A stretch of DNA of 64,000 nt, from assembly GCA_007844125.1 (NCBI GenBank), contig CM017559.1, positions 34,393,812-34,457,811 on the forward strand, given 5' to 3'. Below the pieces are notes generated by a model, which had not been told where the DNA came from, did no database searches, and saw nothing but the letters and a program-made list of their open reading frames with translations. The translations under genes and the position numbers were made by a program. Shown in pieces: positions 25,440 through 38,214 of the stretch (position 1 is the first letter of the stretch; each line of letters starts with the position of its first letter). The DNA is from Sinonovacula constricta. Taxonomy: Eukaryota > Mollusca > Bivalvia > Cardiida > Solecurtidae.

Positions 25440-25690
25440 CATTTAAGAATATATGACAAAGTCCTGAGCATTGCACCATATACCAAGCCATGAAAGAGCA
25501 CAGGACAGGGTTATTCACATGTAAGCCAAATGTAAACGTAAGAAGAATATGTGATGAGTGATGAGTCATTTAACAAAAAAAAGAAAAATGAAAACACAAC
25601 GGTTACCGCCTTGGAAAGGTCAGTCGGCAAAAGGGACCGAGTGGAGTGTTCAAACCGGTTTTAATGTGCTCAAAGCTCGCACTTCCTGGT
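25440..25690 (+). repeat. Interspersed repeat C, copy 4
   Basis: Good copy: GACAAAGTCCTGAGCATTGC, CACATGTAAGCCAAATGTAA, GGTTACCGCCTTGGAAAGGT, CAGTCGGCAAAAGGGACCGA and GCTCGCACTTCCTGGTGG in order. It lies inside psi-1. Confidence 0.8.
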
Positions 25691-26344
25691 GGTTCTCAAA
25701 TGCAAACGATGAAAAGAACACCAATATATTTGAATAAAAGATGTCCAAGCGCTGACGTTTTCTTTGATAGGTTATGACGAAAGTAGTGACGTCATTAAAA
25801 ACTAATGTCCACACAGTAGTATTTAGCATAGAGATACGTATTATTTTCATAGGAAAAAACTACACAATATTGTTGATTTAAATTTATTCTTTGAATCAAG
25901 AAAAGAAAATTACTAGAGAATTGTAAATGGTTGTAGTATCATGATCATGTGAAGATGGAATTGAGGAACTTAGGTCCAATGTCTGTCAGGAAACAAACAA
26001 AAAACACACAAAAAAAACAAACAATCCTTATAGGAAAAATTAAATAATAACATAGATTACATAAACAAGCTTACTTACAAACAAGCTTAACAAGCACTGG
26101 CGTAGCTTCCTTTAGGCACTATAGGCAAGTGCCTACACATTTTTCTCAAAAATCAAGATTTAACAATGCCAAAAATGAAAAAAGAATATCGGGGGCGGCG
26201 GTCACGATTTATGCATGAGCTTTAGCTACAATAATCACACAATCTGTTGCGCCTAATTACATAGGTACATAGATTTATTGATTGTTTATGAAAAGCGTTC
26301 CAAAAGCATGTATACAAAATTTATATATAATGAATGAAACAGAA

Positions 26345-26367
26345 CCCCCCCCCCCCCCCCCCCCCCC
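26345..26367. repeat. Poly-C homopolymer, 23 bases
   Basis: An uninterrupted run of C in AT-rich DNA. The true length may be uncertain because such runs are prone to sequencing error. Confidence 0.9.
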
Positions 26368-26861
26368 ATGCAAGGTGCCTACACTTGTTTTTCTGTCAAG
26401 CCACGCGTTCCTGACAACAGTCTATGACTGGAATGCTAAATGTACGAGAAGAAAATTAATATGTGACGTTTAATTGAATGGGTCGAGAGAAAATGGTGAA
26501 CGTGTATATACTCGGAGATTTTTCTTTCAATTATAGTTCGCATACGTCGTATAAAATATATGCTGCATAATGTACCTTGCAGCTTGAATTGGAGATTCAA
26601 GCAAAGTAGACTTGCTGAACATATATTGATGCAAATAATCCTATCATTTAGTTATAATGCAGATTTGTGTACAACCGTTACATTGCACATTTTAAGGAAA
26701 TATATAGAAAATTTTCAACTTCATTTAATTACAAGCATGCTATGTCAGAAACAGTTCAACATACCTGTAAATTACAAAAAAGAAAAGAAAATTTATCGAC
26801 AGCAGAAGGAATTATTTTAGGTTTAATTCCTTTCCGTTACTTCTTAAATGTTCTAACATAG

Positions 26862-26956
26862 CATTTGTATATTGAGATAACGAAGCTTTTATTCATTTGA
26901 TTGCATCTTAATGATCAATAACCACGTGATCTGTGCAATGGTTACCAGGGCAGTCT
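26862..26956 (-). pseudogene. Psi-1 exon 1 remnant
   Basis: ACCATTGCACAG, TCACGTGGTTATTG and AAGCTTC match gene 1 exon 1. About 27 bp of the leader is missing, a stop follows SNE, the first ATG is lost and the GT donor has decayed. Confidence 0.85.
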
Positions 26957-27039
26957 TGTTTTGTCTACTACAAATTTATAAGGTATTTTGTCAGTCGATT
27001 CTTTTCGTCTACATCCCCTCCATAATTTCTCTTTATGAA

Positions 27040-27560
27040 TCTGAATCAAACATAACACGTTTATGTCCCAAACAATGGACCTCAATGACATATCCTGCAG
27101 ACCATAAGTGTAATATAGCTGATTATAAAGGATCAATGGTAAATAGTCTTCTAACTAGCTTTCAAGAAATTAAATAAATAAGTTTCTCTTGCTATAAAGT
27201 AGCCATCAATACTTCCCAACTTTTAATTTCTATATTATTCAAGCATACGCTCGTATCCCTTTGATACTTTGTACAACATCTGTTCCAAAGTTTCATTCAT
27301 TCAGTCAGTTTCGCATTCTGCTTAATAAATATTCTTTATCCTTGAAACGTCACAGCAGTTCTCGAACATGAACACGCAATACGTTACATTCAGACATTAT
27401 AAGATACTGTGGCAGCTCGTTTAATCCGGTTTGGCAAATAAACATTAACCCGAATGAATCATCTTGAAAAACAGGATCAAATATACCACTGAAGCTGTAG
27501 CTGTATGTATATATTTGACCAGGAAGACTCGGATTGCTTATAGCCTTACTGAATTTGTAT
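27040..27560 (-). promoter_or_regulatory. Psi-1 copy of the conserved 5' flank
   Basis: It matches 15140-15725. Shared blocks are CAGACCATA with ATATAGCTGA, AACGTCACAGCAG with a CGAACATGA-type follow-on, and TTTGACCAGGAAGACTCGG-like sequence. Spacing to exon 1 is nearly the same as in gene 1. Confidence 0.55.
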
Positions 27561-27829
27561 AATATGTTGCTTATTTGTATAACATTCAAACAATCCACTG
27601 CGATGCAGAGTACATATCGTAGTGTAGGAAGGGGTGCAAGAAGCCTAAATAACTCCACTTAATGTACTACTTCTAACTACGTCTGTGACTGATGCCTTGT
27701 AATGTTGGTATTGTTTGTGTTTGCTTGGTACGCCGCTATGTTTCACTGTTAGTATCACTAACCATGCTGATATTCTCTCGAGGATTGATTTATGAAACAT
27801 TCTTCCGCACAATACATGCGGCTATATGT

Positions 27830-27990
27830 CATTCTTAGTGTGTTTTCTTGTATCACATTATCTTTTAGGAGAGATTCGTTGCCTCTGCGTTAGAAGTGCC
27901 AATTCAAAATCTGGCTATGCTCCTTTTCGGTAACGTTGTAGCTCACTGCCCTCTAGTCGTGCGTATTCGTATACTTTGAACCATCTTAAC
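27830..27990. repeat. Distal 5'-flank segment, psi-1 copy
   Basis: Matches 15960-16160; see that entry. Confidence 0.55.
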
Positions 27991-28146
27991 CATATGTATA
28001 CCTTTCACTTATTATAATCATAGTGTAAATTTAGCTTTGTTATTCTCCAGTAGTTAATGATGAATAGGGTATCTTACAAGTGAAATAAATATTGCATGTT
28101 GCATTGTGTTGTGGTATGCTGACTGTTGAAGATTAATGTCAACAAA

Positions 28147-28179
28147 GAGAGAGAGAGACAGAGACAGACAGACAGACAT

Positions 28180-28224
<45 letters not shown>

Positions 28225-28278
28225 GACACGCAGAGAGACAGAGAGAGAGACAGTCAGACACAGAGAGAGACAGACAGA

Positions 28279-28333
<55 letters not shown>
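28147..28333. repeat. Compound GACA / GA microsatellite
   Basis: GAGA, then a GACA run, then mixed units, ending in a GA run. The Arg/Glu-rich and Ser/Leu-rich frames are artefacts. Nothing else is recognised from here to 29340. Confidence 0.95.
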
Positions 28334-28336
<3 letters not shown>

Positions 28337-29344
28337 CAAACTTGAAAGCAACAGGAAAATGCACACAGAAACACTGGGACGAGATTTTTTTTCAAAAGAA
28401 CAGTACAATAAAAATGTCCTAACAATTGACTTTTTAAAAGTCGGACACACTGTTGATGTATGCTAATGTCTTGTAAGAAATACTTTATTTTCTGTATTTG
28501 TTATTATTATTCGTTCATAACACCCCATTTACTTCAACAATGACAGTAACCAAAATATATTAGCTATGACTATTAAATATTATTAAAGCCAGAACCCATC
28601 AGCCTGAAATGATTCACGTACCTCACAATGTAGACTTAATTTTAAAAAAACAAGTGTCTATATGGTGATTAATAAATCTCAGTCTAAAGGACTTGTTGTT
28701 TGTATTAGTCGCCGCAACAGTTGGTTTTGCTAAAATGAACATACAAACGGTATTATTTCCAATCAAGAAGGTTAAATAAATGACAACATACGGTTCCTTT
28801 TCCATCTATACTTGTGATAATGATGAATTATCAAGCGGAACAAATGCCGAGAAATACTTTCCAGCCGAGATATAACACGTTCATCTTACCTGAAATAGGT
28901 TAGAACGAGTTGACCTGAAGTGGGTCATCCTACATGTAAGTATATATTGTGGGATGATAGTGTTTCTGTTCTACATGTAATTGAAAGGGGGTCAAGGGCG
29001 GAAAGGACCTTCTATTGAGTTAAAGCGGAGTCCATGTTATACGTGGAAAAAAGGATCTGTGTAAATCACAATTGTTGGTGAAGGCGCTATGAAATCATCG
29101 TTTTTAATAATTTCTGCACTGGATAAAATAATAGACACGTCATATTGAATCAGAACTCTATACATATGAAATCTACAGCTTCATTCGAAATACAGTGTAT
29201 ATGTATTTTCTTTATTAATGTTTTCAACTGAAAAGTTTAAAAGTCATTTAGAACGCTGCGTGGCAAGGTGTAAACTAATTTTTACTAAAACAGAATAAAG
29301 TATATAATAAAGAGTTGTGTTGTTAATAATTTACACACTACTTA

Positions 29345-29625
29345 GCAACATCCGTCAGCACTACCGGTGCGCGTCGGCTTCAGGAGCAATTCCGGGTAGC
29401 GACATACCAAACTTGTTAAAATGACAAAATGGTACTGCTCCAATGCTTCAGCGAATATAGTTTAGTTCAACGAATGGCTGGCCTGATGACAGGATATTGA
29501 AAATGTAATGTGTGTCAACATGCCGGGTTTTCACTGTATACTGCACACAGTGAAGAAATCACTATATTCAAATGGTCACTGTCTCTAGATTGCAGATAAG
29601 TGTTGACTGAACGATAAAATCAACA
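29345..29625 (+). mobile_element. SINE family A, degraded copy
   Basis: Matches 32514-32830 throughout: GCGTCGGCT, GCGACATACCAAA, GGCCTGATGACAGGATA, CACACAGTGAAG and TCACTGTCTCTAGAT. The A and B boxes are damaged. Confidence 0.75.
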
Positions 29626-29704
29626 ATCAAATATAGTTCTTAATGCGCACATTACTTTATTTCTAAGCATCGTTTAAAGGAAACTTTAACGAAGCAATAC
29701 ATTT

Positions 29705-29930
29705 GTTCCTAACGACTGTAAGATATCAGTTATCGTCCTAATGATCCACGAGATCGCAATTATTTTATATTATCCCAGACTGTGCGTCCACAACTGTCCA
29801 CAGTGGACAAGACAATAGTGACGGCCTTAATCCTTGTTTACTTGTTGGTTTCTACTAATGTCGACCTAGACTGACAAAGACTGATAGCCAAGCTAAAAAG
29901 ACAAGGAAATTAGATGTTCCTTGGAAAAGT
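29705..29930 (+). repeat. Duplicated 3'-flank segment, copy C
   Basis: The most diverged copy: CAATTATTTTATATTATCCC, GACAAGACAATAGTGACGG, and TTACTTGTTGG followed by ACTAATGTCGACCTA. Its place on the 3' side of the psi-2 exon 2 remnant fits a third duplicated unit. Confidence 0.5.
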
Positions 29931-29994
29931 TCCGACATTTACTAAACCTGTTTTCTGTGGAAAACAAGTGCGAGGCTAGAGTTCTGCGAACCTG

Positions 29995-30050
29995 GTTAAA
30001 AAACCCAGACGACCCATTATCCGATTGACCCCTCCAGTACGGTAACTGTT
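29995..30050 (-). repeat. Interspersed repeat C, short fragment
   Basis: Minus-strand remnant around AACAGTTACCGTACTGGAGG, ending near TCTGGG. Confidence 0.45.
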
Positions 30051-30734
30051 AGCTTTTATTATTTTGTCTCTGTTTTTTTCTTGTAGCTTTTACTTTCGAC
30101 TGACATTGAATAACTTTTTCTTGTGACATTTTAAGCTTTAATTTATGTGGCAATATGACTTATTTGATATTATGAAATTTAAACAATAAATATTTTTCCA
30201 ACAACTGCATATTAGATGACTGCCCAATATTTATAATTAAATGTATATACAAATATAATTAAAATATGTATGATAATAAAAGTATTGTTCAGTGGAATAA
30301 GAAATGACATCGTTTCACAAATAAAGTTATAACCTATTAAAACAGCATAAATGTCTTCAACATTGTAAAGACAAGCAAAGCAAATGATTTATCCATTGTT
30401 TATGGGTTTTAAACAAATTGATACTAAAGGGAGATCTCGGGATGAACATATCAAGGTCCGATCAGTGTGCTCAATAAATTGGTCATATAGCATTATATAG
30501 GGTTTGTGCGTTCAGAAGGATTAAAACGGGAGAGCGCTAACCTTAAACGATAAACATAACTCGTTTTAAGTTCTGTTAATGGATAAATCAGTCTAAGGTG
30601 TTACGTGTTTTAAGTTTCTAATAAAAATCACTATTGTATATATATGAACTTTAAATTAAGATCGCTAAGGCAATTTTAATTTAAAATGTCATTTTTCAGG
30701 AGTTCTGAGTATAGCTAAGCTAGGTATTAGGGTT

Positions 30735-30831
30735 ATAAAGATCCTTTTTATCTGTGACAGATTCATGTTCCATACCACTGTCAGGGCTAGGTAAGGACTT
30801 CAAGCAAAACATCGCGTTGTATTTGTTTCCC
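30735..30831 (-). pseudogene. Psi-2 exon 2 remnant
   Basis: NKYNA at the start, GCCCTGACAGT in the middle and CTGTCACAGAT near the end line up with NKYNK, GCCCTGACAGT and CTATCACAGAT of gene 1 exon 2. The acceptor, the RPEGD codons and the donor are lost. Confidence 0.75.
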
Positions 30832-32513
30832 ACAATAAGACTTTGATGGTGGGTCTTCCAGTTTATCTCTTGTAACTTCCCAATTTCTGTAAGTCACTGA
30901 CGTGTTTTGCTTTTAACGCTGAAGGGTAAAATTAAAGTGTGCATTTTGCGAACTCACTTTCGTTTTTATGTTACTGTTTTAAGATATTTGATTATATTGA
31001 GAATAATTGTAATGGATTATTTAGGGTTTACTAGGTAGGTTGCAAGTATATGGTAGATATAGAATGTACATTGGGAAAGGTAACTCGTGCTGCATTATGT
31101 GTACATGTGTTCAGAGTCAACAGCCCCAATCAAAAGTGGGACTTGTGTTTATATGATGATTTTTCCTAGGTTGACCTGAGTGTTGGCAATTAGTTTTAAA
31201 CTCAATCAGATCACCCAAGTCAGCACGCATGCACAAGATTCGAACAATGGATCTAAACCAGTACAAATTGTTTATACATGTTTGTGTGTTGTTAACCATC
31301 GGTTGTTAAAGTTACTACCCCGTTACATTTGTAGTTTCAAGTCAGTTAACTAAGATAAGGTTTAACCTGCAGGTTTTCCCAAAGATAACCACATCGCTAG
31401 CCACATGTGCACAGGTAGAATCAACCTTACACGAAGAAGATACTAGAACAGATAAATGCGTTTTGTTATGTAGACGATAAATTCGTGGTGCATATACATG
31501 TACGACACGAACTCTCGAATACAAAGGTTTGTATTCCTCACTATGGTTTTTCCGATTTCGTATTCATCATGTAGGGAACTATTTTTCTATTTAAGCAATT
31601 TTGTCACAAAAGGCATCTGCAACATTGTTTTTTAACGAAAAGAATAGAAAAGTACATGTACAATTTGTTTAATTACAAAACATACGACAAAAATATCCTG
31701 ACATATCCACGGCATAAAGTGTAAATGACATAAACGATTGCTTTAATTTACGTCATGATTCAATAAAGTGTATACGAATGAGATCGGCATAAAGGCATAA
31801 CATTTGACACGCCATAAAAGATTAAGTTTGTCGCAAAAATGTGTCCATGTACGGAATTGTTATAAAACATTGAGAATCAGTTTTATTTTTTGCTAGAATG
31901 TCTCGAATTGTGAATACGACAGTGTAACATTATCAACACAGTGTAAGCGAACCTGTTATTGTTCTCGTACTTTTATCGCTGTAGAGTTGATTGTTTCTTA
32001 ATAACGTATTTCAAGTACTTTAAGTGCTTTCATATGTTGTGTCTACGATTTGTTAGTCGGTGATATGCGATTTATCAACGCGCTTTCTGTAAATACTTCT
32101 ATATGTTCGAACAAAATAATTTGAAACTTATTAAACAAGTATGTTTAATTGTTTATTTTTTTGCGTCTAGCACTGACTTTAAAAAAACCTTTCTACCAAA
32201 AAAAGAAAAGAATGTTGCTTACATAGTTATCATCAATGTGGATACACAAAACTCATTGTCATCTTTTCATTAATGAATAGATTTTACAGATATCAAGATT
32301 AATTTAATTGATTTAAATACGATGATGCTTGTACCATCGTAAAGGTTGTGCATTTCTTTGCATTTTCTTACAAAAGCTTTCCTCCCACAACGACAGATAT
32401 TGTAAGTCAATTAGGTAGCAAATGCAGTTCGAAATAAATATTTCTTTGGTCACATAGTTAAGATTCATTTGTATACAAACAAAATGTTATCCTTCTTCAT
32501 ACATTGCAATAAA

Positions 32514-32830
32514 CCGGACCTGGTAGCGCAATCGGTAGAGCGTCGGCTCCAGGTACGGAAGGCCCCGGGTTCGATCCCGGGCCGCGACATACCAAAGTCG
32601 TTAAAAATGGTAGTGGTATAGCTCCCTTGCTAACGCTCAAGCAAATATAAGGGTAGTTCCACGACTGGTTGGCCCAGTGTCAGGATAATGTGACTGGGTG
32701 TGGTATCATGCCAGGTGTTCACGGCATGATATACACAGTGAAGGCAGCACTAAAACTGCTTCAAGTGAACACCGTCTCCAGATAACTGAAATACTGTTGG
32801 TGGGACGATAAACCCAATAAACAATAAACA
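32514..32830 (+). mobile_element. SINE family A, best-preserved copy
   Basis: The tRNA-like head has an A box (TAGCGCAATCGGTAGAG) and B box (GGTTCGATCCC at 32569-32579). A body of about 200 bp contains CAGGATAATGTGACTGGGTG and CACAGTGAAGGCAGC. The 3' end is TCTCCAGATAACTGAAATAC followed by AATAAAC repeats. Polymerase III transcribed, mobilised by a LINE in trans as a class property. Confidence 0.9.
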
Positions 32831-33954
32831 ATAAACATTGCAATAATAATCACCGTCTACATTTAAGCCTTTGTCCGTCAGCAATAACTGTAAAATTATG
32901 GTAGTTAATTTAAGCAATCAGCGGAAGGATAAATTTGATCGTTGTAGGAATCATCATTTTACGCTTAGCTTTTAATATTTATGCTGTCCGTGACCCTGCT
33001 CTCTCCTACAAACAAAAGGGTTCTTAATTAAAGGTAGTTGTTTGCAAACTATAAAGACTCCTTCTCGGTGACTCAAACACAAGGTCTGACTAGGAAGGAA
33101 GATGTAAGTATCCCAGTCTACCTTGTTGATTTCGCTCCCTTAAAGCTCGAACTTATTGCACCTATCTTCCGCAAATACTTGTATATAACGGGATTCTTTA
33201 CGTCACTTAAGTAAACTACCTGCTGAATTTGTCTGACAACGGTATGTTTCTCTCGAACGTATCTTATCTCTTTTTTAGATTAACCAATACATTTTGATTT
33301 GCAGCAAGAAAATGCAGACGTAGAGTGTCTATATTGCTAATTAATGCATAGAAATAGCTGGTGCTATCTCCTGAGGATAAATGCTAGTTACTTTGATAAG
33401 AAGCGCACAGGTTAGTATGGAAAAAAGGAATCACTTTCAGGATACCGTGCAACAAGCTCAAATGTTTATCAATGGAGTCGAATACTGTATGAAATACCGA
33501 AACAAATTCTGTTTTCAAAGTAGTAAAACTGCCATACTCTTGAAAATACAATCACAAAAACTTATTTTAATATTTTTTGTTAATAACAGATACCATTATT
33601 TGATTCTGCAAGAAAGTTGGCAATTGCATTTATATTAACGATTTCATTAACGTTCATCCTTTGTGAATGTACATGTTTTACAAAATTGCTACTATTATAA
33701 CAGACCGGGTTAATTTGAATTTGATCAAGCAAAACCATTTTATCATATATAAAGTCTATCGGATAATTGAAGTTTTTAAGAAGGCGTTTACATACATGTT
33801 CTGATTCGCAAAGCTTCATTTTGCCCAATTATAAAATATATAGAATAGGTAAATAAGAAAAGACCCTATCAAAATTTCCACAAGTATTTAAATCGAATCT
33901 ACCTCTAGACATAGACAACAGGGTAAATGTCAATGTGACAAAAACACAGAGACA

Positions 33955-34085
33955 AGACATTACACAATAGGAAAAACCATCAGTTACCGCCTTGGAAGAT
34001 TCAGTCGGCAAAAGGACTGACTGGGAGCTTAAACTTGGTTTGTGGAGCGCTCCAATCTCGCACTTCCTGAAGGTTTTTCTACCAA
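33955..34085 (+). repeat. Interspersed repeat C, copy 6
   Basis: CAGTTACCGCCTTGGAAGAT, TCAGTCGGCAAAAGGACTGA and TCTCGCACTTCCTGAAGG in order. The 5' half is weak. Confidence 0.75.
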
Positions 34086-34799
34086 ACAAACAGTGTAAAT
34101 AACAATATCGCGTCAAAGTGAAACAACTAACAGTAAGCACCTGCATCGGGAGTTGAAACAGATAAACTCATAAACATACAAAATATCTAGTAATAAAATA
34201 AACTATCAACATATGTACAGTAGATAAAAGCCTCGGCAACCTAAAAATTCCAAATGAGAGAGTAATTTTAAATACAACAGCCCAGGCGCTGACGTGTGAT
34301 AAGAACAATTAAATACACGCACTTAAAATAGAAATAAAATAAACTGTTATTTCAAAGTGGCATCTAACAGAAATGACAATGACTTAATGCTTAGCTTTTG
34401 TGTCTTCCTTTAACAAATGCGGATGCTTCATAATACTGTTTATAATACTTGACGTTGTATCATCTTGTAAGGCACTTTGGCACAACCCCACATTTTTGTA
34501 TGCTTGGAAAGAAGTATGTGGGTGTTTAGAATGAATTTTGTTGACATATAGCATAAACGAATTCGTAATCATTACATACCAGTCGGAAATTATGTCAAGG
34601 GTAACGAATGTTATATAATGGTGGTTCCAGAAGGATTACTATGAACAGTGTGCCAGAGAATCAAACAAACATGTTTTGGTGCAAACATAAGAAGGGCTCA
34701 TAGTTTCTTCTGTTCTTTGCCTTTGATGTTTCTACTCTCCAGTACATATGTTTTGTAGCGAATGCCAGCAAATTTGTCATAAGCTGTTGATATAAACAC

Positions 34800-35665
34800 A
34801 CGACATCTGATAGCGCAAACGGACAACCAACGGATACAGAATTGTATCCGATGTCTTCCGTGCATGTCCCTTCTCATCCGTTAAATATGTTCGTACTCCG
34901 ACGGCGTCCGTTTAATCCGGTTGCACGTTGTGACCATGTTTTAAACTTGGAACGGATGGACCGGATAGACTAATCAATAAATTGATCGGTGTTTATCAGT
35001 TTATCCCGAAATCGTGCCGTCTGTATTCGGTTTTTGTCCGGTACTGATCCGTTTCGCGTCCGCTGCAAGCAGATGTTTTACGGATAAGCGAGTGTATGCC
35101 GTAGAAGGACCAAAAGCCTAACAGACTATAACGGACAATTAACGAATATCAACGGGCAACTAACGGAAAATGATACATTAATGACAAGCTACGAACAACA
35201 CATCTTGAGAAACACCATTATATTCATGTTATTTCTTTTTAGTTACTTTAGTACTTTTAAGTTAATATCACATCTCAAAATGCATCACTAGATTCCATGT
35301 AAACACCGTTTACATTTCACAATTTATAACAATTCATTTTAATATCATTTATTGTATGTGCAGTCTTTCGTAAATAATTAGTTTACACATTTTGTTTACC
35401 CTTAGTTGTATTACGTTTCGCTTTTGCAGATTATATTTTTACTTAATATTTTAGAAATGCATAAAAACACCCAAATATTTCCTTTATTTCAATCCAGTTG
35501 TTTTAACATTCATTGTCCGCTACACGTTCGTTTTATCCGGTATCTAAACGTTTCCTGTCCGGTGGTATTTGTTACTCAACCGATAGTGTCCGTTATATAC
35601 ATGTACATATATTGTTGATGTCCGTTTATTGTCAGTTATATGTCCGTTATTCGTACGGTTTCTGT
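34800..35665. repeat. Cluster of AACGG/CCGTT motifs
   Basis: About a dozen AACGG or CCGTT pentamers, often extended to AACGGA or GTCCGTT, lie in two groups (34815-35165 and 35590-35660) flanking an AT-rich centre. The right group is all CCGTT; the left group is mixed. Probably subterminal repeats of a nonautonomous transposon, but the ends are not defined. Confidence 0.45.
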
Positions 35666-35669
35666 ACGT

Positions 35670-37490
35670 TTTATATGGTGCACACCTCGATCGAGTGAAG
35701 TGCGGAGACACGTGTTTCACTGTCGCCACCGAATCACTGGAAATCGATGTTGCTGTTTTTTATTCGCTATATGTTCGTCTTTGTCCATTCATGGTATGCG
35801 TTAAAGTGTTAACATACCTTAGGAAGACATTAACAGACCTGAATGATTGAGCAAATTAAGAAACATGCAAATGTATTTGTCATTTGGAATTATCACATCC
35901 AATATAAAACATATCACAAGACTCATGTTAACAATTTGATATTTTCCCTGAAAAGCATAATTACTGTTGTATATACAGATAAGGTGTCCGCAGGAAAGAG
36001 AATATATTTATCAGGTGACACTAGTGTAAGGGATCATTCGATGAAGACATGTCTTGTTAAATAAGTTTGATATGATTTAAGTCGATTCAGTTATTAAATT
36101 CATTGTATAACTTGCAAAGACGAATTCGTATAGTTGGCATAGCGCTTTATTTAAATACGCATACTTTGAAAGGCAAAAAAATAGTTTATATACATGTATT
36201 CAGTGTTTAAGTACTCATCCTACCTTAGTACACATCGACCAGAATCTCTGTCAAATGTTCGTCTTTAAGCCAATATAATTAGGTCTGTACTGACATCATG
36301 AAATCGTTATCTTAAAAACGGATCTTTAATTTACTTGTACATGACAAAATTCAATCAGTTTCCATATAAATATCGTAAGAACATAAAGTATTTAAAGACC
36401 AGTTATAGTTTGTCAGATAAAACATGAACAGCAATAAAGATGAAGGGGAAAGTGGCAAGTTGCATCAATTCAAAAAACTAAAACACGCAAATGCTCACAA
36501 CAAATCTGTAGATGAAATAAAATGAATGACAGTTGCGTATACACAGAAAGAACCAAAATAATTGAGCTGCAAATTTAAGATCAAAACCTAACGTATAAAC
36601 AACAGTCTCAGCTGATTCAATGTGTATACATTTTCGGACACTTTATCATCTCATATCTTAAGACGGAGACTTCGAAACCATCTGTTTTTGATGCACAGTA
36701 TAAATTTTCAAAGGGATTTTATGTTTATTTCGTGTAATCTTCAGCATGCTGTGATTTAACTTGTCTTGAACGTTGTCTGCTTATCATAGCTAATTTGCTA
36801 TAGCCTTAAAGACCGCTTCAACATGCGTGCCTTGACTGCTATGAAACAGTGCATTTGGTAGTTTTATGTCTAAATGAAATCTACTAGAATAAACAATACA
36901 AAAAAGGAATTTCAGCTCAAAGACAAAATGTCAGTTGTTATTTTGATATTACTCGAACGTTTTCTGCTAATCCCATCAAAGTGAATCCCTCCAAATCGCA
37001 TATACATAATGAATATAACATAAACATAAATATCTTTAAGACATCAATTTCCTGTCTATGGTAATTACGTATAAAGAGAATTGAGCTACATCTTATTCTA
37101 TGTTGTGGAAATGACTTATGCAGGCGTGTATGAATACAAAATATTATACCCCTATCTGATAAGTTAGTGTATGTGTTTATTTCAAGTACCAACCGAACCA
37201 ATACTGGTTTATCTAACTTCTACAATATTTTACATACCTTTAAGAATGTATTTGTGTTGCATAAAACTTGTACATTAATCACATTACTGTTTTGTGCATG
37301 TATTGATAAAAGAAATCCAATCAATAGCAGTTTTATTTATCTCATCTTTACCTAATTTATGCGTTTGTGTTTACGATCATAACGCGCCAATGTTCATTCA
37401 AAACAACGACTATATCAACATAGCGATTGGCAAATATGTAAAGGGATTGTTTATCAAAGGTAAAACCCTATATCTCTCGTATATCTATGA
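35670..37490. other. Psi-2 interior, nothing recognised
   Basis: Short frames only. I looked for exon 3 (45 bp), exon 4 (110 bp) and exon 5 signatures and found none. Confidence 0.5.
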
Positions 37491-37495
37491 CTTAC

Positions 37496-37603
37496 CTGTG
37501 TAATATAATAATGCAGTTTATGTTCATTCGATGGCATATTTGCTTGTCCCACCCCACAAACAAACATGACAAGCAGCCACGTGCACGTCGTGATGGAGGC
37601 CAT
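37496..37603 (-). CDS. Orphan intact nAChR signal-peptide exon (psi-2 exon 1)
   Basis: ATG at 37603, 36 codons, leader TWLLVMFVCGVGQAN, then MPSNEHKLHYYITQ identical in protein to gene 1 exon 1, CAG before a consensus GTAAGT donor. Over the last 42 bp it differs from gene 1 at four positions, all synonymous. Phase 0 would allow splicing to any exon 2 in the cluster, for example gene 1 exon 2 at 10223. Confidence 0.7.
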
Positions 37604-38214
37604 GGTATTCCTAGTATGTCGCAGCTGTGGCAGCTCGTCCGTTGTTGTCGATTGAGTCAAGAACATTCTTAATGTCCATATGTTCCCTTATCATATACTG
37701 TTCATAAAACTTAACATATGTCCATTGTTTCACTCTATTGATATCACTGTCAGCTATCCGACTGCCTCTCGTTTGTACACGTTTTAGAATGGACGGTATG
37801 TTACCGATTTGTGATTTATTAACGTTTAATTGAATGCTTGTCTTGTACTCATGTAAAACGTTTGTTGATCTTTTTTCTTTCTTTACTTTTGTATTCTTAT
37901 GTTGTTAATAGTTTTATCCGGCAAATAAAAACTTTTTGTTACATCATCACTTATTTACTACACAAAATGATTGTAATAACACTAAGTCGCAATGACTTTA
38001 AAAAGCATTTCTTTATCTTATGATCAGTCGCATTGTAATTGTAGCACAAATTGATGTACATATCTCCACATTTAAAGTTTTAACTAATATTTTATTTTAT
38101 TTTCAAAAACAGGTGTATTTCAAACACAAACAACAAAAATTATTTGCAACAGCTACTTAAACATTACTATACACATTGCCACATACAATTTTATTGATAT
38201 TCACTTTCTTACTA

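Larger units (their letters stand above)
23606..26956 (-). pseudogene. nAChR pseudogene psi-1
   Basis: Remains of one minus-strand subunit gene. There is a broken exon 1 (26862-26956), an internal deletion that fuses the start of exon 5 directly to the cytoplasmic-loop end of exon 6 (24681-25077), and a full-length exon 7 (23606-23764) with a premature stop. Exons 2-4 are not found. TM1-TM3 are absent, so no channel could be made. Closest to gene 1 by exon 7 and loop sequence. The 5' and 3' flanks are also shared with gene 1. Confidence 0.93.
30735..37603 (-). pseudogene. nAChR pseudogene psi-2 (exon 1 intact, exon 2 decayed, rest lost)
   Basis: A perfect signal-peptide exon at 37496-37603 is followed 6.7 kb downstream by a decayed exon 2 at 30735-30831. 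No exons 3-7 are found before the duplicated 3' flank at 29705-29930, so the gene body appears deleted. The 5' flank carries the same conserved elements as gene 1. Either the unit is dead with a by-chance intact first exon, or exon 1 is still used as an alternative first exon of a neighbouring gene. Confidence 0.75.

Noticed and set aside
26098..26414. hAT-like element with CACTGGCGTAGC-type ends around the poly-C run
   Set aside because: The two ends are only loosely similar and no 8-bp target duplication is visible.
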